Counted from the first letter of the stretch, positions 1 to 6,018 are shown. The stretch is DNA of 7,496 nucleotides from a bacterium (GCA_030698465.1 JAUYJZ010000058.1:1-7496); one strand, 5' to 3'. Translations and numbers: made by a program. The notes: generated from the sequence alone by a model not told the origin.

Positions 1-16
1 CTGCCTGCGCAGGCAG
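1..16. repeat. 16-bp perfect palindrome inside the PP2C-like reading frame
   Basis: CTGCCTGCGCAGGCAG is a perfect palindrome lying in the coding frame, where on the minus strand it encodes part of a SLRLPAQA stretch. It is followed by a partial echo (GCGCAGGC, 17-24). A related CCTGCAG core occurs beside the hairpins at 1704-1710 and 6016-6021. It may be a dispersed repeat that inserted in frame near the end of the gene, but only the edge of the region is visible. Confidence 0.5.
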
Positions 17-751
17 GCGCAGGCTGGGGAGCAGAGATTTTCGCTGCGAAGAGCGCTTTGCCGCTTCCTCTTCAATAACAAAAGAAACCAACACGCCAGA
101 GCTCTGAGAAAGCAGGCGGGAACGCTTGGCAAAGAAAGTACGAAACTCTTTTGCCTCTTTTAAAGCCCCGAGCTCTGAAAGCGATTTTTCCTTGGAAAGG
201 ATATCAAAGATCTCTTTGGTTGCAGTAGTCACACTGTCTCCGGGAACTAAAGTTCCAGAAACCAGATTCCCAAATACCTTTCCTGGCTGGAGAGAAGAAC
301 CGGCCTCCAAATTCTTGCCAACGTCAACAAGCATACCACCTCGCACCAAGAAAATCTTGCCACTTCCAGTCTTTGCCATATGGAACACGATCTTCTTTTC
401 TCCAACTGTAATAAACAGGAGAAGGGTAAGATGCAGGTTACCCAACCAATCCACGTTTCCCCGCTTACTCTCTTGTGTCAAAAACAAATTTGCCTTTTTC
501 AAGGCATTTTTCAAAGCCGGCACAGCTCCTTTCAAGGAAGAGGCATAGTATTCGGCCTGGATAAGGGAGGTGAGACGCCTTAAGAATCTTGAGTTAAACT
601 CGAGGGCATTATCCAGCTCACCCACCACATACAGACTACCCCTGAATTTTTCCATGGGGCTCTTTGGCTCATATGCGTAGACCTCAAAAAACCTATCTTT
701 GCGCTTTTTGGGATTAAAGGAAAACTCAAAGATTTTCATATCTTTTTTCAT
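1..751 (-). CDS. PP2C-like uncharacterised protein, 3' end outside window
   Basis: An open frame on the minus strand starts at ATG 751-749 and stays open for 250 codons to the left edge, so the C-terminus is missing. The start is supported by a GGAGGA Shine-Dalgarno at 766-761, nine bases upstream; an in-frame ATG at 739-737 is a weaker alternative. The N-terminus is charged with no signal peptide, so the protein is probably cytosolic. The region around residues 38-150 (LYVVGELDNALEFNSRFLRR, later GNVDWLGNLHLTLLLF and TGSGKIFLVRGGMLVDVG) resembles the beta-sandwich of PP2C-type phosphatases as found in short CPR hypothetical proteins. The usual metal-binding aspartates (the GD pairs of PP2C) are not evident: GN stands at 'WLGNL' and GS at 'TGSGK'. 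Catalysis is therefore doubtful, and the family assignment comes from recall of pattern. It is transcribed divergently from the carS-like gene. Confidence 0.72.
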   Translation of the reverse strand, partial: MKKDMKIFEFSFNPKKRKDRFFEVYAYEPKSPMEKFRGSLYVVGELDNALEFNSRFLRRLTSLIQAEYYASSLKGAVPALKNALKKANLFLTQESKRGNVDWLGNLHLTLLLFITVGEKKIVFHMAKTGSGKIFLVRGGMLVDVGKNLEAGSSLQPGKVFGNLVSGTLVPGDSVTTATKEIFDILSKEKSLSELGALKEAKEFRTFFAKRSRLLSQSSGVLVSFVIEEEAAKRSSQRKSLLPSLRLPAQA

Positions 752-779
752 TATATCCAATCCTCCCAGAAAGGACAAT

Positions 780-807
780 TTGACAACTAAAACTTTCTGT
801 GTATAAT
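780..807 (+). promoter_or_regulatory. sigma70-type promoter of the carS-like gene
   Basis: The -35 box TTGACA (780-785) and the -10 box TATAAT (802-807) both match consensus and are separated by 16 bp. Transcription should begin near 814, giving a leader of about 37 nt before the GTG at 851. The divergent minus-strand gene starts at 751, so this 99-bp region serves both directions. A minus-strand promoter overlapping the same AT-rich core (TATTAT, complement of 803-808) is possible but has only a poor -35. Confidence 0.8.
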
Positions 808-850
808 ATTACATATCGCGCGTATAGACTACTCTAGAAAGGAGGGGGTC

Positions 851-1411
851 GTGCCAGATATCCTACAGTTCCTTGCAATTTGTTTCTACTTCATCCTTCC
901 CGCATATGCAGCAAACGTGGCCCCTGTCCTTGCTAAGCGTTTTAATGTTCTGACACAGCTTGCTGTGCCGATCGACTGCAACCTAAAGCTGAGGGGGAAG
1001 CCCGTTCTCGGGCCACACAAAACCTTGCGAGGATTCCTGGTGGGTACAATAGCAGCCATCAGCGTGACGCTGAGTCAAACTTTGCTGTACCCCCTTTTTC
1101 CATTTCCAACTCTCGGGCTTGTAGACTACGCACAGGTTAATCCTCTTCTCCTTGGATTTCTTCTTGGGTTCGGATCCCTCCTGGGAGACAGTTTCGGAAG
1201 CTTCATCAAGCGTAGAATTGGAAAAAATCCGGGTGAACCTCTCTTGGGTTTGGATCAAACAGGAATGGCAATTGCAGCAATTCTTGCTGTAAGCCGGGCG
1301 TATCCCTTATCTGGCGGAGTAATCTTGATTCTGATCACCATGACCTTCTTGTGGCACATTACCGCTGCAAAGACGGCATATCTCCTAAAGATCAGAAGTG
1401 AGAAGTGGTAA
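851..1411 (+). CDS. CDP-archaeol synthase family (CarS/DUF46) membrane protein
   Basis: A 186-residue integral membrane protein with about five hydrophobic segments (roughly residues 4-20, 60-80, 96-112, 136-150 and 152-176). It carries the signature of CTP:lipid-phosphate cytidylyltransferases of the CarS family: PID...RGKPVLGPHKTLRG at residues 40-61 and GSLLGDSFGSFIKRR at 108-122, followed by LDQ at 134-136. CarS-type enzymes condense CTP with a membrane lipid phosphate to give a CDP-activated lipid; the archaeal substrate is digeranylgeranylglyceryl phosphate. In a bacterium the true substrate is unknown and phosphatidic acid or another prenyl/acyl lipid phosphate is possible. Start is GTG at 851, supported by GGAGG at 841-845 (5-nt spacing) and the promoter at 780-807. 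It is apparently monocistronic, with a terminator directly downstream. Confidence 0.85.
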   Translation: MPDILQFLAICFYFILPAYAANVAPVLAKRFNVLTQLAVPIDCNLKLRGKPVLGPHKTLRGFLVGTIAAISVTLSQTLLYPLFPFPTLGLVDYAQVNPLLLGFLLGFGSLLGDSFGSFIKRRIGKNPGEPLLGLDQTGMAIAAILAVSRAYPLSGGVILILITMTFLWHITAAKTAYLLKIRSEKW

Positions 1412-1417
1412 CACAAG

Positions 1418-1448
1418 CACCCCATCATTTGTATGGGGTGTTTTCTTT
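1418..1448 (+). terminator. intrinsic terminator of the carS-like gene
   Basis: CACCCCAT (1418-1425) pairs perfectly with ATGGGGTG (1433-1440) around a 7-nt loop, followed by TTTTCTTT. It begins 6 nt after the carS-like stop codon, and its T-tract runs into the -35 box of the next promoter. Confidence 0.85.
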
Positions 1449-1476
1449 GACTTTTGCCATAAAGTATCCTTATAAT
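1447..1476 (+). promoter_or_regulatory. sigma70-type promoter upstream of the tRNA region
   Basis: TTGACT (1447-1452) and TATAAT (1471-1476) are separated by 18 bp. The predicted start near 1483 is only about 4 nt before the tRNA-like fragment at 1487 and about 100 nt before the intact tRNA-Val. This spacing fits a promoter that originally served a tRNA at 1487. It now probably drives tRNA-Val and perhaps the genes beyond. Confidence 0.75.
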
Positions 1477-1486
1477 ATATCATTCC

Positions 1487-1505
1487 GGACACTTAGCTCA
1501 GCGGG
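1487..1505 (+). pseudogene. truncated 5' tRNA fragment (acceptor strand plus D-arm start)
   Basis: GGACACT-TA-GCTCAG-CGGG reads exactly like tRNA positions 1-7, 8-9 and 10-15 plus the D-loop GGG. It matches the intact tRNA-Val downstream (GGGCACA-TA-GCTCAG-TTGG) at most positions. No AGTGTCC acceptor partner, anticodon arm or GGTTCRA T-loop follows before 1584; a GC-rich palindrome takes over instead. It is best read as a tRNA broken by insertion or recombination, leaving the 5' portion next to its promoter. A chance match of 19 nt is less likely given the position right after the promoter, but cannot be excluded. Confidence 0.5.
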
Positions 1506-1572
1506 CGCGAGTAAACTGCTTTACTCGCGCGGGCGATTTAGCGAGCCGTCCCTGGCGAGCGTTAAAAATCGC
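1505..1572 (+). repeat. GC-rich palindromic element, two dyads in tandem
   Basis: First dyad: GCGCGAGTAAA (1505-1515) pairs perfectly with TTTACTCGCGC (1520-1530) around a CTGC loop. Second dyad: GCGATTT (1533-1539) pairs with AAATCGC (1566-1572); inside it a GCGAGC direct repeat (1541-1546, 1555-1560) flanks CCGTCCCTG. The element sits exactly between the tRNA fragment and the intact tRNA-Val, has no convincing coding potential, and looks like an inserted non-autonomous structured repeat. Whether it recurs elsewhere in the genome cannot be seen from this window. Confidence 0.6.
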
Positions 1573-1583
1573 ACCGGTATATT

Positions 1584-1657
1584 GGGCACATAGCTCAGTT
1601 GGTTAGAGCGTTGCATTCACATTGCAAAGGTCTCTGGTTCGAATCCAGATGTGCCCA
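1584..1657 (+). tRNA. tRNA-Val (anticodon CAC)
   Basis: A full cloverleaf folds over 74 nt. Acceptor GGGCACA pairs with TGTGCCC, D-stem GCTC with GAGC, anticodon stem TTGCA with TGCAA around loop TTCACAT, variable loop is AGGTC, and T-arm TCTGG-TTCGAAT-CCAGA is standard. The anticodon is CAC at 1618-1620, which reads the valine codon GUG. The discriminator base is A1657 and CCA is not encoded (CAG follows), so CCA must be added after transcription. The nearest promoter is at 1447-1476, upstream of the palindromic element, so 5' processing from a longer precursor is expected. Confidence 0.95.
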
Positions 1658-1673
1658 CAGGGTTTAAATTTTA

Positions 1674-1703
1674 CCCCGCATACAGCTTTGCTGCTGTGCG
1701 GGG
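1674..1703 (+). terminator. hairpin A after tRNA-Val, terminator-like without T-tract
   Basis: A 30-nt hairpin. The 9-bp arm CCCCGCATA pairs with TGTGCGGGG (one T-G wobble), with a one-base bulge C1694 on the 3' side, a 4-bp cap CAGC/GCTG and a TTT loop. It lies 16 nt after the tRNA end and 6-15 nt before the RF-like start. No T-run follows, so it may be an RNA-processing or stability structure, or may affect translation initiation, rather than be a full terminator. It has the same architecture as the hairpins at 5954-5985 and 6019-6048. Confidence 0.6.
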
Positions 1704-1718
1704 CCTGCAGTGTCCACT

Positions 1719-2069
1719 ATGAAAAAGAAATACGCAACCGATAAAAAAAATCTGGAACGAGACACTACGTTGGAATTTCTTCGAGGATCGGGTCCCGGAG
1801 GCCAGCGCAGAAACCGCAGAGAAACTTCTGTGCGTCTTCATCATATCCCCACCGGCTTTGTTGTTTTGGCGGACGAACTCGCCTCGCAAGCACAAAATAG
1901 AAAAGTTGCATTTGAACGTCTTCAAAAACACTTAAAGATACTGAACAAACCCAAAAAACGTCGCATTCCCACAACCCCGCCTCCCTCGATTAAAGAAAAA
2001 CGAATTAGAGAAAAACACTGGACCTCCCGCAAAAAAGAACGGAGGCGCGTTTCCGCAAAAGAACTCTAG
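1719..2069 (+). CDS. short GGQ release-factor-like protein (RF-1 domain)
   Basis: A small basic protein of 116 residues from ATG 1719, or 119 from an in-frame GTG at 1710. Near the N-terminus it has the peptidyl-tRNA hydrolysis loop GSGPGGQRRNRRETSVRL, with GGQ at residues 27-29 from the ATG. This is followed by HIPTGFVVLADELASQAQNRKVAFERL, the typical domain-3 fold of class I release factors. The codon-recognition domains of RF1/RF2 are absent, and the C-terminus is a lysine/arginine-rich tail, as in ArfB/YaeJ-type ribosome-rescue factors, where the tail enters the empty mRNA channel. The likely role is release of peptides from stalled ribosomes; it could instead be a CPR-specific RF-like protein. 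Neither start has a good Shine-Dalgarno (GGGG at 1700-1703 favours GTG slightly). The next gene begins 6 nt after the stop. Confidence 0.85.
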   Translation: MKKKYATDKKNLERDTTLEFLRGSGPGGQRRNRRETSVRLHHIPTGFVVLADELASQAQNRKVAFERLQKHLKILNKPKKRRIPTTPPPSIKEKRIREKHWTSRKKERRRVSAKEL

Positions 2070-2075
2070 CATCAT

Positions 2076-3308
2076 ATGGCAGGAAAACTTTTCCTTTACG
2101 CAACCTTCGGTATTTTAGGAGGAGCAGTACTCCTTGGTTTTTTTATCTTTCCCGCAAAAGAGGAACTTCTGTGGACAAAAAAACAGGAAAATCCTTTTGC
2201 CGCGCAAGGCGTGCCGCCCGCCTTAAAAGAACCGATTGAGAAAATCTCTCCTTTCTTCTTGCCAAGTGAAATCCGAGGAGTATACCTAACCCGCTGGTCA
2301 GCGGGTTCTGCGGCACAACTCAACCAGCTACTCTTTATTGCTAAAGAGAAAAGTATTAACGCCGTGGTCATTGATATAAAAGACTTTTCAGGTTTTCTCG
2401 CCTATGACACAGGGGTTGCCCTGGCAAAAGAGATTGGGGCAGAGCAAGAGAACATCAAGAACATTACTGAATATCTTGAACTTCTTCATAATGCCGGCCT
2501 TTACACCATAGCCAGAATTACTGTATTCCAAGACCCAGTTCTAGCTGCCTCGCGTCCAGACCTTGCCATAAAACGCCTGTCTTCTGACAAAAGAGAAGTA
2601 TGGACCGATCATAAAGGGTTGGCCTGGATGGACCCTGCTTCTCTTGAGGTATGGGAATACAACACAAGCATCGCAAAAGATGCTCTGCAGAAAGGCTTTG
2701 ACGAGGTGAACTTTGACTATATCCGTTTTCCTTCAGATGGAGATATCTTTGACACCAAATACCCATTTTGGGATGAAAAAACCCCTTTAGAAGACATTAT
2801 CCGCTCCTTCTTTGCCTATCTTAAAGAAGAACTTCAAGGGCAAACAATTTCTGTTGACCTCTTTGGTTTGACTGCTGCCAACACGTGGGATGATATGGGC
2901 ATTGGGCAGATACTGGAAGATGCCTTCTTGTATTTTGACTTTGTCTCTCCTATGGTCTATCCTTCCCACTTTGCTGAAGGTTTTCTAGGATTGGAGCATC
3001 CGGACGAACACCCATATGAAATTGTGAATTTTTCCATGGCAAAGGCAAAGAAACGTCTAATGGAGAGCGGTCTCGCAGCAAAACTCCGTCCCTGGCTTCA
3101 ATACTTTGACTTGGCGGGTTCCAACACCTCTTATACTCCAGCCGTGGTCAGAGAACAGATTCTCGCTACACAAGAAGCTTTGGGGGAAGACTACACAGGA
3201 TATCTCCTCTGGAATTCATCTAACATCTACCCAAACCAAGAAATCAGAGAAATCGTTATGGGGCCCATAGAGGAGAATTCCGCTAAAGAGCAGCTTCTGA
3301 TACAATAG
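2076..3308 (+). CDS. membrane-anchored putative glycoside hydrolase (DUF4015-like)
   Basis: A 410-residue protein. Residues 7-27 form one hydrophobic segment with few charges before it, acting as a signal anchor; a linker follows to about residue 65, then a TIM-barrel-like domain to the C-terminus. Recognisable blocks are RGVYLTRWS and AVVIDIKDFSG near the start of the domain, YTIARITVFQDP in the middle, VNFDYIRFP at 211-219, ISVDLFGLTAA, SPMVYPSHF at about 291-299, and LRPWLQYFDL plus GYLLWNSSNIY at the end. These match the putative glycoside hydrolase family DUF4015. The acidic residue in FDYIRFP (D214) is the best candidate for catalysis, by family analogy. The domain probably faces outside and acts on an envelope or extracellular polysaccharide; the substrate is unknown. 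There is no clear Shine-Dalgarno before ATG 2076. It lies in a tight run with the RF-like gene (6-nt gap) and the Clp-like gene (4-nt gap). Confidence 0.85.
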   Translation: MAGKLFLYATFGILGGAVLLGFFIFPAKEELLWTKKQENPFAAQGVPPALKEPIEKISPFFLPSEIRGVYLTRWSAGSAAQLNQLLFIAKEKSINAVVIDIKDFSGFLAYDTGVALAKEIGAEQENIKNITEYLELLHNAGLYTIARITVFQDPVLAASRPDLAIKRLSSDKREVWTDHKGLAWMDPASLEVWEYNTSIAKDALQKGFDEVNFDYIRFPSDGDIFDTKYPFWDEKTPLEDIIRSFFAYLKEELQGQTISVDLFGLTAANTWDDMGIGQILEDAFLYFDFVSPMVYPSHFAEGFLGLEHPDEHPYEIVNFSMAKAKKRLMESGLAAKLRPWLQYFDLAGSNTSYTPAVVREQILATQEALGEDYTGYLLWNSSNIYPNQEIREIVMGPIEENSAKEQLLIQ

Positions 3309-3312
3309 AAGA

Positions 3313-5892
3313 ATGCAAAAGACCATACTGGGATATCTCATATATTGGTATTTCATAAAGACCCCCAAGGAAATCCTGAAGGGGTGGCTCAATATTCTCT
3401 GGTTCAATCTGGAGTACTTCTCTTTGTTCTTCCTCCTCAAGACCTTGTTTTCTCCCTGGCGCAGAACGCAATGGGCCCATGGAAAAGGGTTTGACATTGG
3501 AAAGTGGCTGGAGGTATGGGCCGGGAACCTCATCTCCCGCCTTTTGGGCTCATTGATTCGCGTTGGCCTTATTCTGACCGGCATCCTTGTGGAGTTCGCA
3601 CTGCTGTTCTTGGGGCCCATTGCCTTTGCCTTGTGGTTCCTTTTGCCTTTTCTCTTGATCAACTTCCTCTATCAAGGCGTATTCGTAGTAGAGTTTCCAG
3701 GCACTCAGTCATATCTCTTCTTGGCACTCTTTCTCCTCGGCAGCTTCTGGCTTATCCGCTCTTTTCTCAACGGTTACAATACTGCACGGCCATTAAGAAA
3801 GGCAAATACTCTTGCTGATTTTTTGAAAAATGAACAGAGAAAGCTTCGCTTCGTGTTCAATCGGCTTCTCTTGGATTCAAAGGAGGTCATACGGCTTTTA
3901 AAAGAGCAGGACCTCAATCAGACCGAAGAAATTCTTAACCTCACTCCGGCAGAATCTCCAGAAGATGTGTTGATTACAGCTGCCAGGGAAGATAAAAACT
4001 TTCAAAGGGTTTTGGTGCAACTGGGGGTCAACACGAAAGATATAGAAAATGTTGCCCGCTGGCTTTCCTCCCTACAGCAAAAGATAAAACAGGAAAGAAA
4101 ATGGTGGACAAGAAAAAACCTAAGAAGATACGGAACACTGGGAAGACAATGGACCTCTGGATTTTCTCCTCTGCTGGATCGCTTTTCGCTTGACCTCACA
4201 CAAGAAGTAAGAAGACAGGGTTTCCCCGAGTTAATAGGGCATCAAAAAGAGCTGCGAGCTTTAGAGCGCATCTTGGCAAGAGGTCAGACAAACAACGCCC
4301 TCTTGGTGGGAGAACCAGGATCTGGCAAGGAAACCTTGATTACGGCTTTAGCTTCAAAAAGCGCTCAGGGTGAAACCCTTCCAGAGCTCAACTACAAGCG
4401 TTTGGTGCAGCTCGATATTCCCTCATTACTCTCACATATAGATGATCCCGGGGAACGGGAAGCGGCCCTAGACGAAATCTTTAAAGAGGTTATGCAAGCA
4501 GGAAACGTCATTTTAGTTATTGATGACTTTCACAACTTCACGGACTCCTCAAAGAAAGGTCCTGGAAAGATAGACATTACAGGTGTGCTCACTAAGTACT
4601 TGGTTTCCCCAGAATTTCCCATTGTTGCCATTACTACTTTCACGGGACTACACCGGGATATCGAGCAAAACCCCTCACTACTCTCTGTGATGGAAAAAGT
4701 TGAGATAGGGGAGATATCAAACGAGGAAGCACTCCTTGTATTGGAAACCTTTGTTCCCACCTTTGAGAAACGATACAGGGTCTTCATCTCTTACCCTGCA
4801 TTGCGGGACATTATTTCGCTTTCTGAAAAATACATTCAAGCAGTTCCCTTCCCCCGAAAGGCATTAGACATCTTGGAAGAAGCAATGGTTCACCTTTCCC
4901 AGGTCAAAGAAAAGATTCTCTTGCCCCGCCATATTGCAGGCATTATTTCAGAGAAAACCCAGATTCCCATAGGTGAGGTAGAAACAAAAGAAAAAGAGAT
5001 GCTCTTGAACTTGGAGGATTTAATCCACAAGAGAATCATTAACCAGGTAGAAGCGGTCAAAGAGGTTTCCTCGGCCCTGCGCAGGGCACGGACCGAGATT
5101 GGATCTCGAAAGGGACCAATGGGCAGTTTTCTCTTTCTGGGCCCAACCGGAGTCGGCAAGACCGAAACCGCAAAGGCTTTAGCCACCATATACTTTGGTT
5201 CTGAATCTTTCATGATACGCCTGGATATGTCAGAGTTCCAAAACGTAGATGATACACGAAGACTTCTCGGTGCCCCGGGAGAGGAAGGCCTACTCACCAC
5301 TCCCGTTAGAGAAAGACCCTTTTCTCTTATCCTTTTAGACGAGCTTGAAAAAGCGCATTCAAACATCCTCAACTTGTTTTTGCAGGTACTAGACGAAGGG
5401 CACATTACCGACGGCCTCGGGAGAAAAGTGGACTTCACCCACACCATTATCATTGCCACCTCAAACGCCGGATACCAGATTATCCTTCGCGCTTTGAAAG
5501 AAAAAACAGATTTTCCTTCCATTAAGCAAGAAATCTTTGATCACTTGTTTGAAAGGGGAATATTCCGCCCAGAGTTTCTGAACCGCTTTGACGGAGTTAC
5601 CTTGTTTCAGCCTTTAACAAAAGAGAATCTTCTCGGAATAGCAGAGCTCATGCTCGCCAAACTCCAGAGAAACTTAAGAGAAAAGGGGATTGAACTTCAA
5701 ATCACTGAGCCTTTAAAAGCAAGAATCGCAGAGCTCGGGTACAATCCTCAGTTCGGAGCAAGAGACATGAGAAGGGTTATTCAAGACAAGGTAGAAAATG
5801 CCTTAGCTACCGCCTTGCTCAGAGGAGATATGAAAAGGGGAGATACGGTAAGCATAGATCCTGAAACATTTGAGATAGGACAAATCGCATAA
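3313..5892 (+). CDS. membrane-fused Clp-type double AAA+ ATPase with degenerate first module
   Basis: An 859-residue protein. Residues 1-155 are membrane-associated: a hydrophobic stretch near 28-46, a conserved-looking SPWRR block at 47-51, strongly hydrophobic 77-119 (about two passes) and 133-152. Residues about 175-260 resemble Clp N-repeats (LITAAREDKNFQRVLVQLGV). AAA module D1 has GEPGSGKE at 333-340 and VILVIDDFHNF at 399-409. Module D2 is well kept: GPTGVGKT 610-617, LLDELEKAH with D676/E677, TSNAGY sensor 1, FLNRFD with R758 as arginine finger, and GARDMRR with R817 as sensor 2. D1 lacks the Walker A Thr (E340), the Walker B Glu (D405) and the ERRF arginines (SVME 458-461). The aromatic pore residues are missing in both modules. 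There is no ClpB middle domain and no IGF/VGF ClpP-binding loop. The role is likely membrane-localised protein remodelling or a structural ATPase; partners are unknown. It is the last gene of the run, before the terminator at 5920. Confidence 0.92.
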   Translation: MQKTILGYLIYWYFIKTPKEILKGWLNILWFNLEYFSLFFLLKTLFSPWRRTQWAHGKGFDIGKWLEVWAGNLISRLLGSLIRVGLILTGILVEFALLFLGPIAFALWFLLPFLLINFLYQGVFVVEFPGTQSYLFLALFLLGSFWLIRSFLNGYNTARPLRKANTLADFLKNEQRKLRFVFNRLLLDSKEVIRLLKEQDLNQTEEILNLTPAESPEDVLITAAREDKNFQRVLVQLGVNTKDIENVARWLSSLQQKIKQERKWWTRKNLRRYGTLGRQWTSGFSPLLDRFSLDLTQEVRRQGFPELIGHQKELRALERILARGQTNNALLVGEPGSGKETLITALASKSAQGETLPELNYKRLVQLDIPSLLSHIDDPGEREAALDEIFKEVMQAGNVILVIDDFHNFTDSSKKGPGKIDITGVLTKYLVSPEFPIVAITTFTGLHRDIEQNPSLLSVMEKVEIGEISNEEALLVLETFVPTFEKRYRVFISYPALRDIISLSEKYIQAVPFPRKALDILEEAMVHLSQVKEKILLPRHIAGIISEKTQIPIGEVETKEKEMLLNLEDLIHKRIINQVEAVKEVSSALRRARTEIGSRKGPMGSFLFLGPTGVGKTETAKALATIYFGSESFMIRLDMSEFQNVDDTRRLLGAPGEEGLLTTPVRERPFSLILLDELEKAHSNILNLFLQVLDEGHITDGLGRKVDFTHTIIIATSNAGYQIILRALKEKTDFPSIKQEIFDHLFERGIFRPEFLNRFDGVTLFQPLTKENLLGIAELMLAKLQRNLREKGIELQITEPLKARIAELGYNPQFGARDMRRVIQDKVENALATALLRGDMKRGDTVSIDPETFEIGQIA

Positions 5893-5894
5893 TC

Positions 5895-5909
5895 CTTAGC
5901 CAGGCTAAG
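5895..5909. repeat. short dyad after the Clp-like stop codon
   Basis: CTTAGCC and GGCTAAG form a 7-bp inverted repeat around a single central A, starting 3 nt after the stop codon. It is too tight to fold as one hairpin without opening inner pairs. It could be a protein-binding dyad or a repeat fragment. Confidence 0.4.
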
Positions 5910-5919
5910 TTATACAAAG

Positions 5920-5952
5920 CCCCGCACATAAATCACTTATGTGCGGGGTTTT
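5920..5952 (+). terminator. intrinsic terminator of the RF-like/GH/Clp-like operon
   Basis: A perfect 12-bp stem, CCCCGCACATAA (5920-5931) with TTATGTGCGGGG (5937-5948), has a 5-nt loop and is followed by TTTTG. It begins 28 nt after the Clp-like stop. It is the strongest terminator-like structure in the window. Confidence 0.88.
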
Positions 5953-5953
5953 G

Positions 5954-5985
5954 CCAGGTACTAGAAGCATAGCTTCAGTACCTGG
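5954..5985. repeat. hairpin B, bulged stem-loop
   Basis: CCAGGTACT (5954-5962) pairs perfectly with AGTACCTGG (5977-5985); A5963 is a one-base bulge; the cap GAAGC/GCTTC closes an ATA loop (5969-5971). Read on the minus strand it has the same order as the hairpins at 1674 and 6019, with the bulge on the 3' side. It starts 2 nt after the operon terminator and has no T-tract on either side, so it is probably not a terminator. Confidence 0.65.
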
Positions 5986-6018
5986 CTTCGCTTTATTTGT
6001 GCTTATTCAAGCTGCCTG

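Noticed and set aside
126..583. Plus-strand open frames (140 aa and 67 aa) opposite the left-edge gene
   Set aside because: They are antisense to a longer minus-strand frame with a strong Shine-Dalgarno, and their translations are low-complexity with no family resemblance.
1487..1575. A complete unusual or intron-containing tRNA
   Set aside because: No acceptor partner, anticodon arm or T-arm can be found before the intact tRNA-Val; only the first ~19 nt are tRNA-like.
1405..1593. 62-aa plus-strand open frame
   Set aside because: It covers the terminator, promoter, tRNA fragment and palindromic element, which explain the sequence better.
3216..3662. 148-aa minus-strand open frame across the GH/Clp junction
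   Set aside because: It overlaps two well-supported plus-strand genes, shows no recognisable domain and has a basic, low-complexity N-terminus.
4890..5522. 210-aa minus-strand open frame
   Set aside because: It lies entirely opposite conserved AAA+ D2 motifs of the Clp-like gene; serine/arginine-rich composition is typical of a shadow frame.
3313..5892. Assignment as ClpB disaggregase or ClpC/ClpA protease partner
   Set aside because: The ClpB middle domain and the ClpP-binding loop are both absent and the pore loops are altered, so no standard gene symbol was given.
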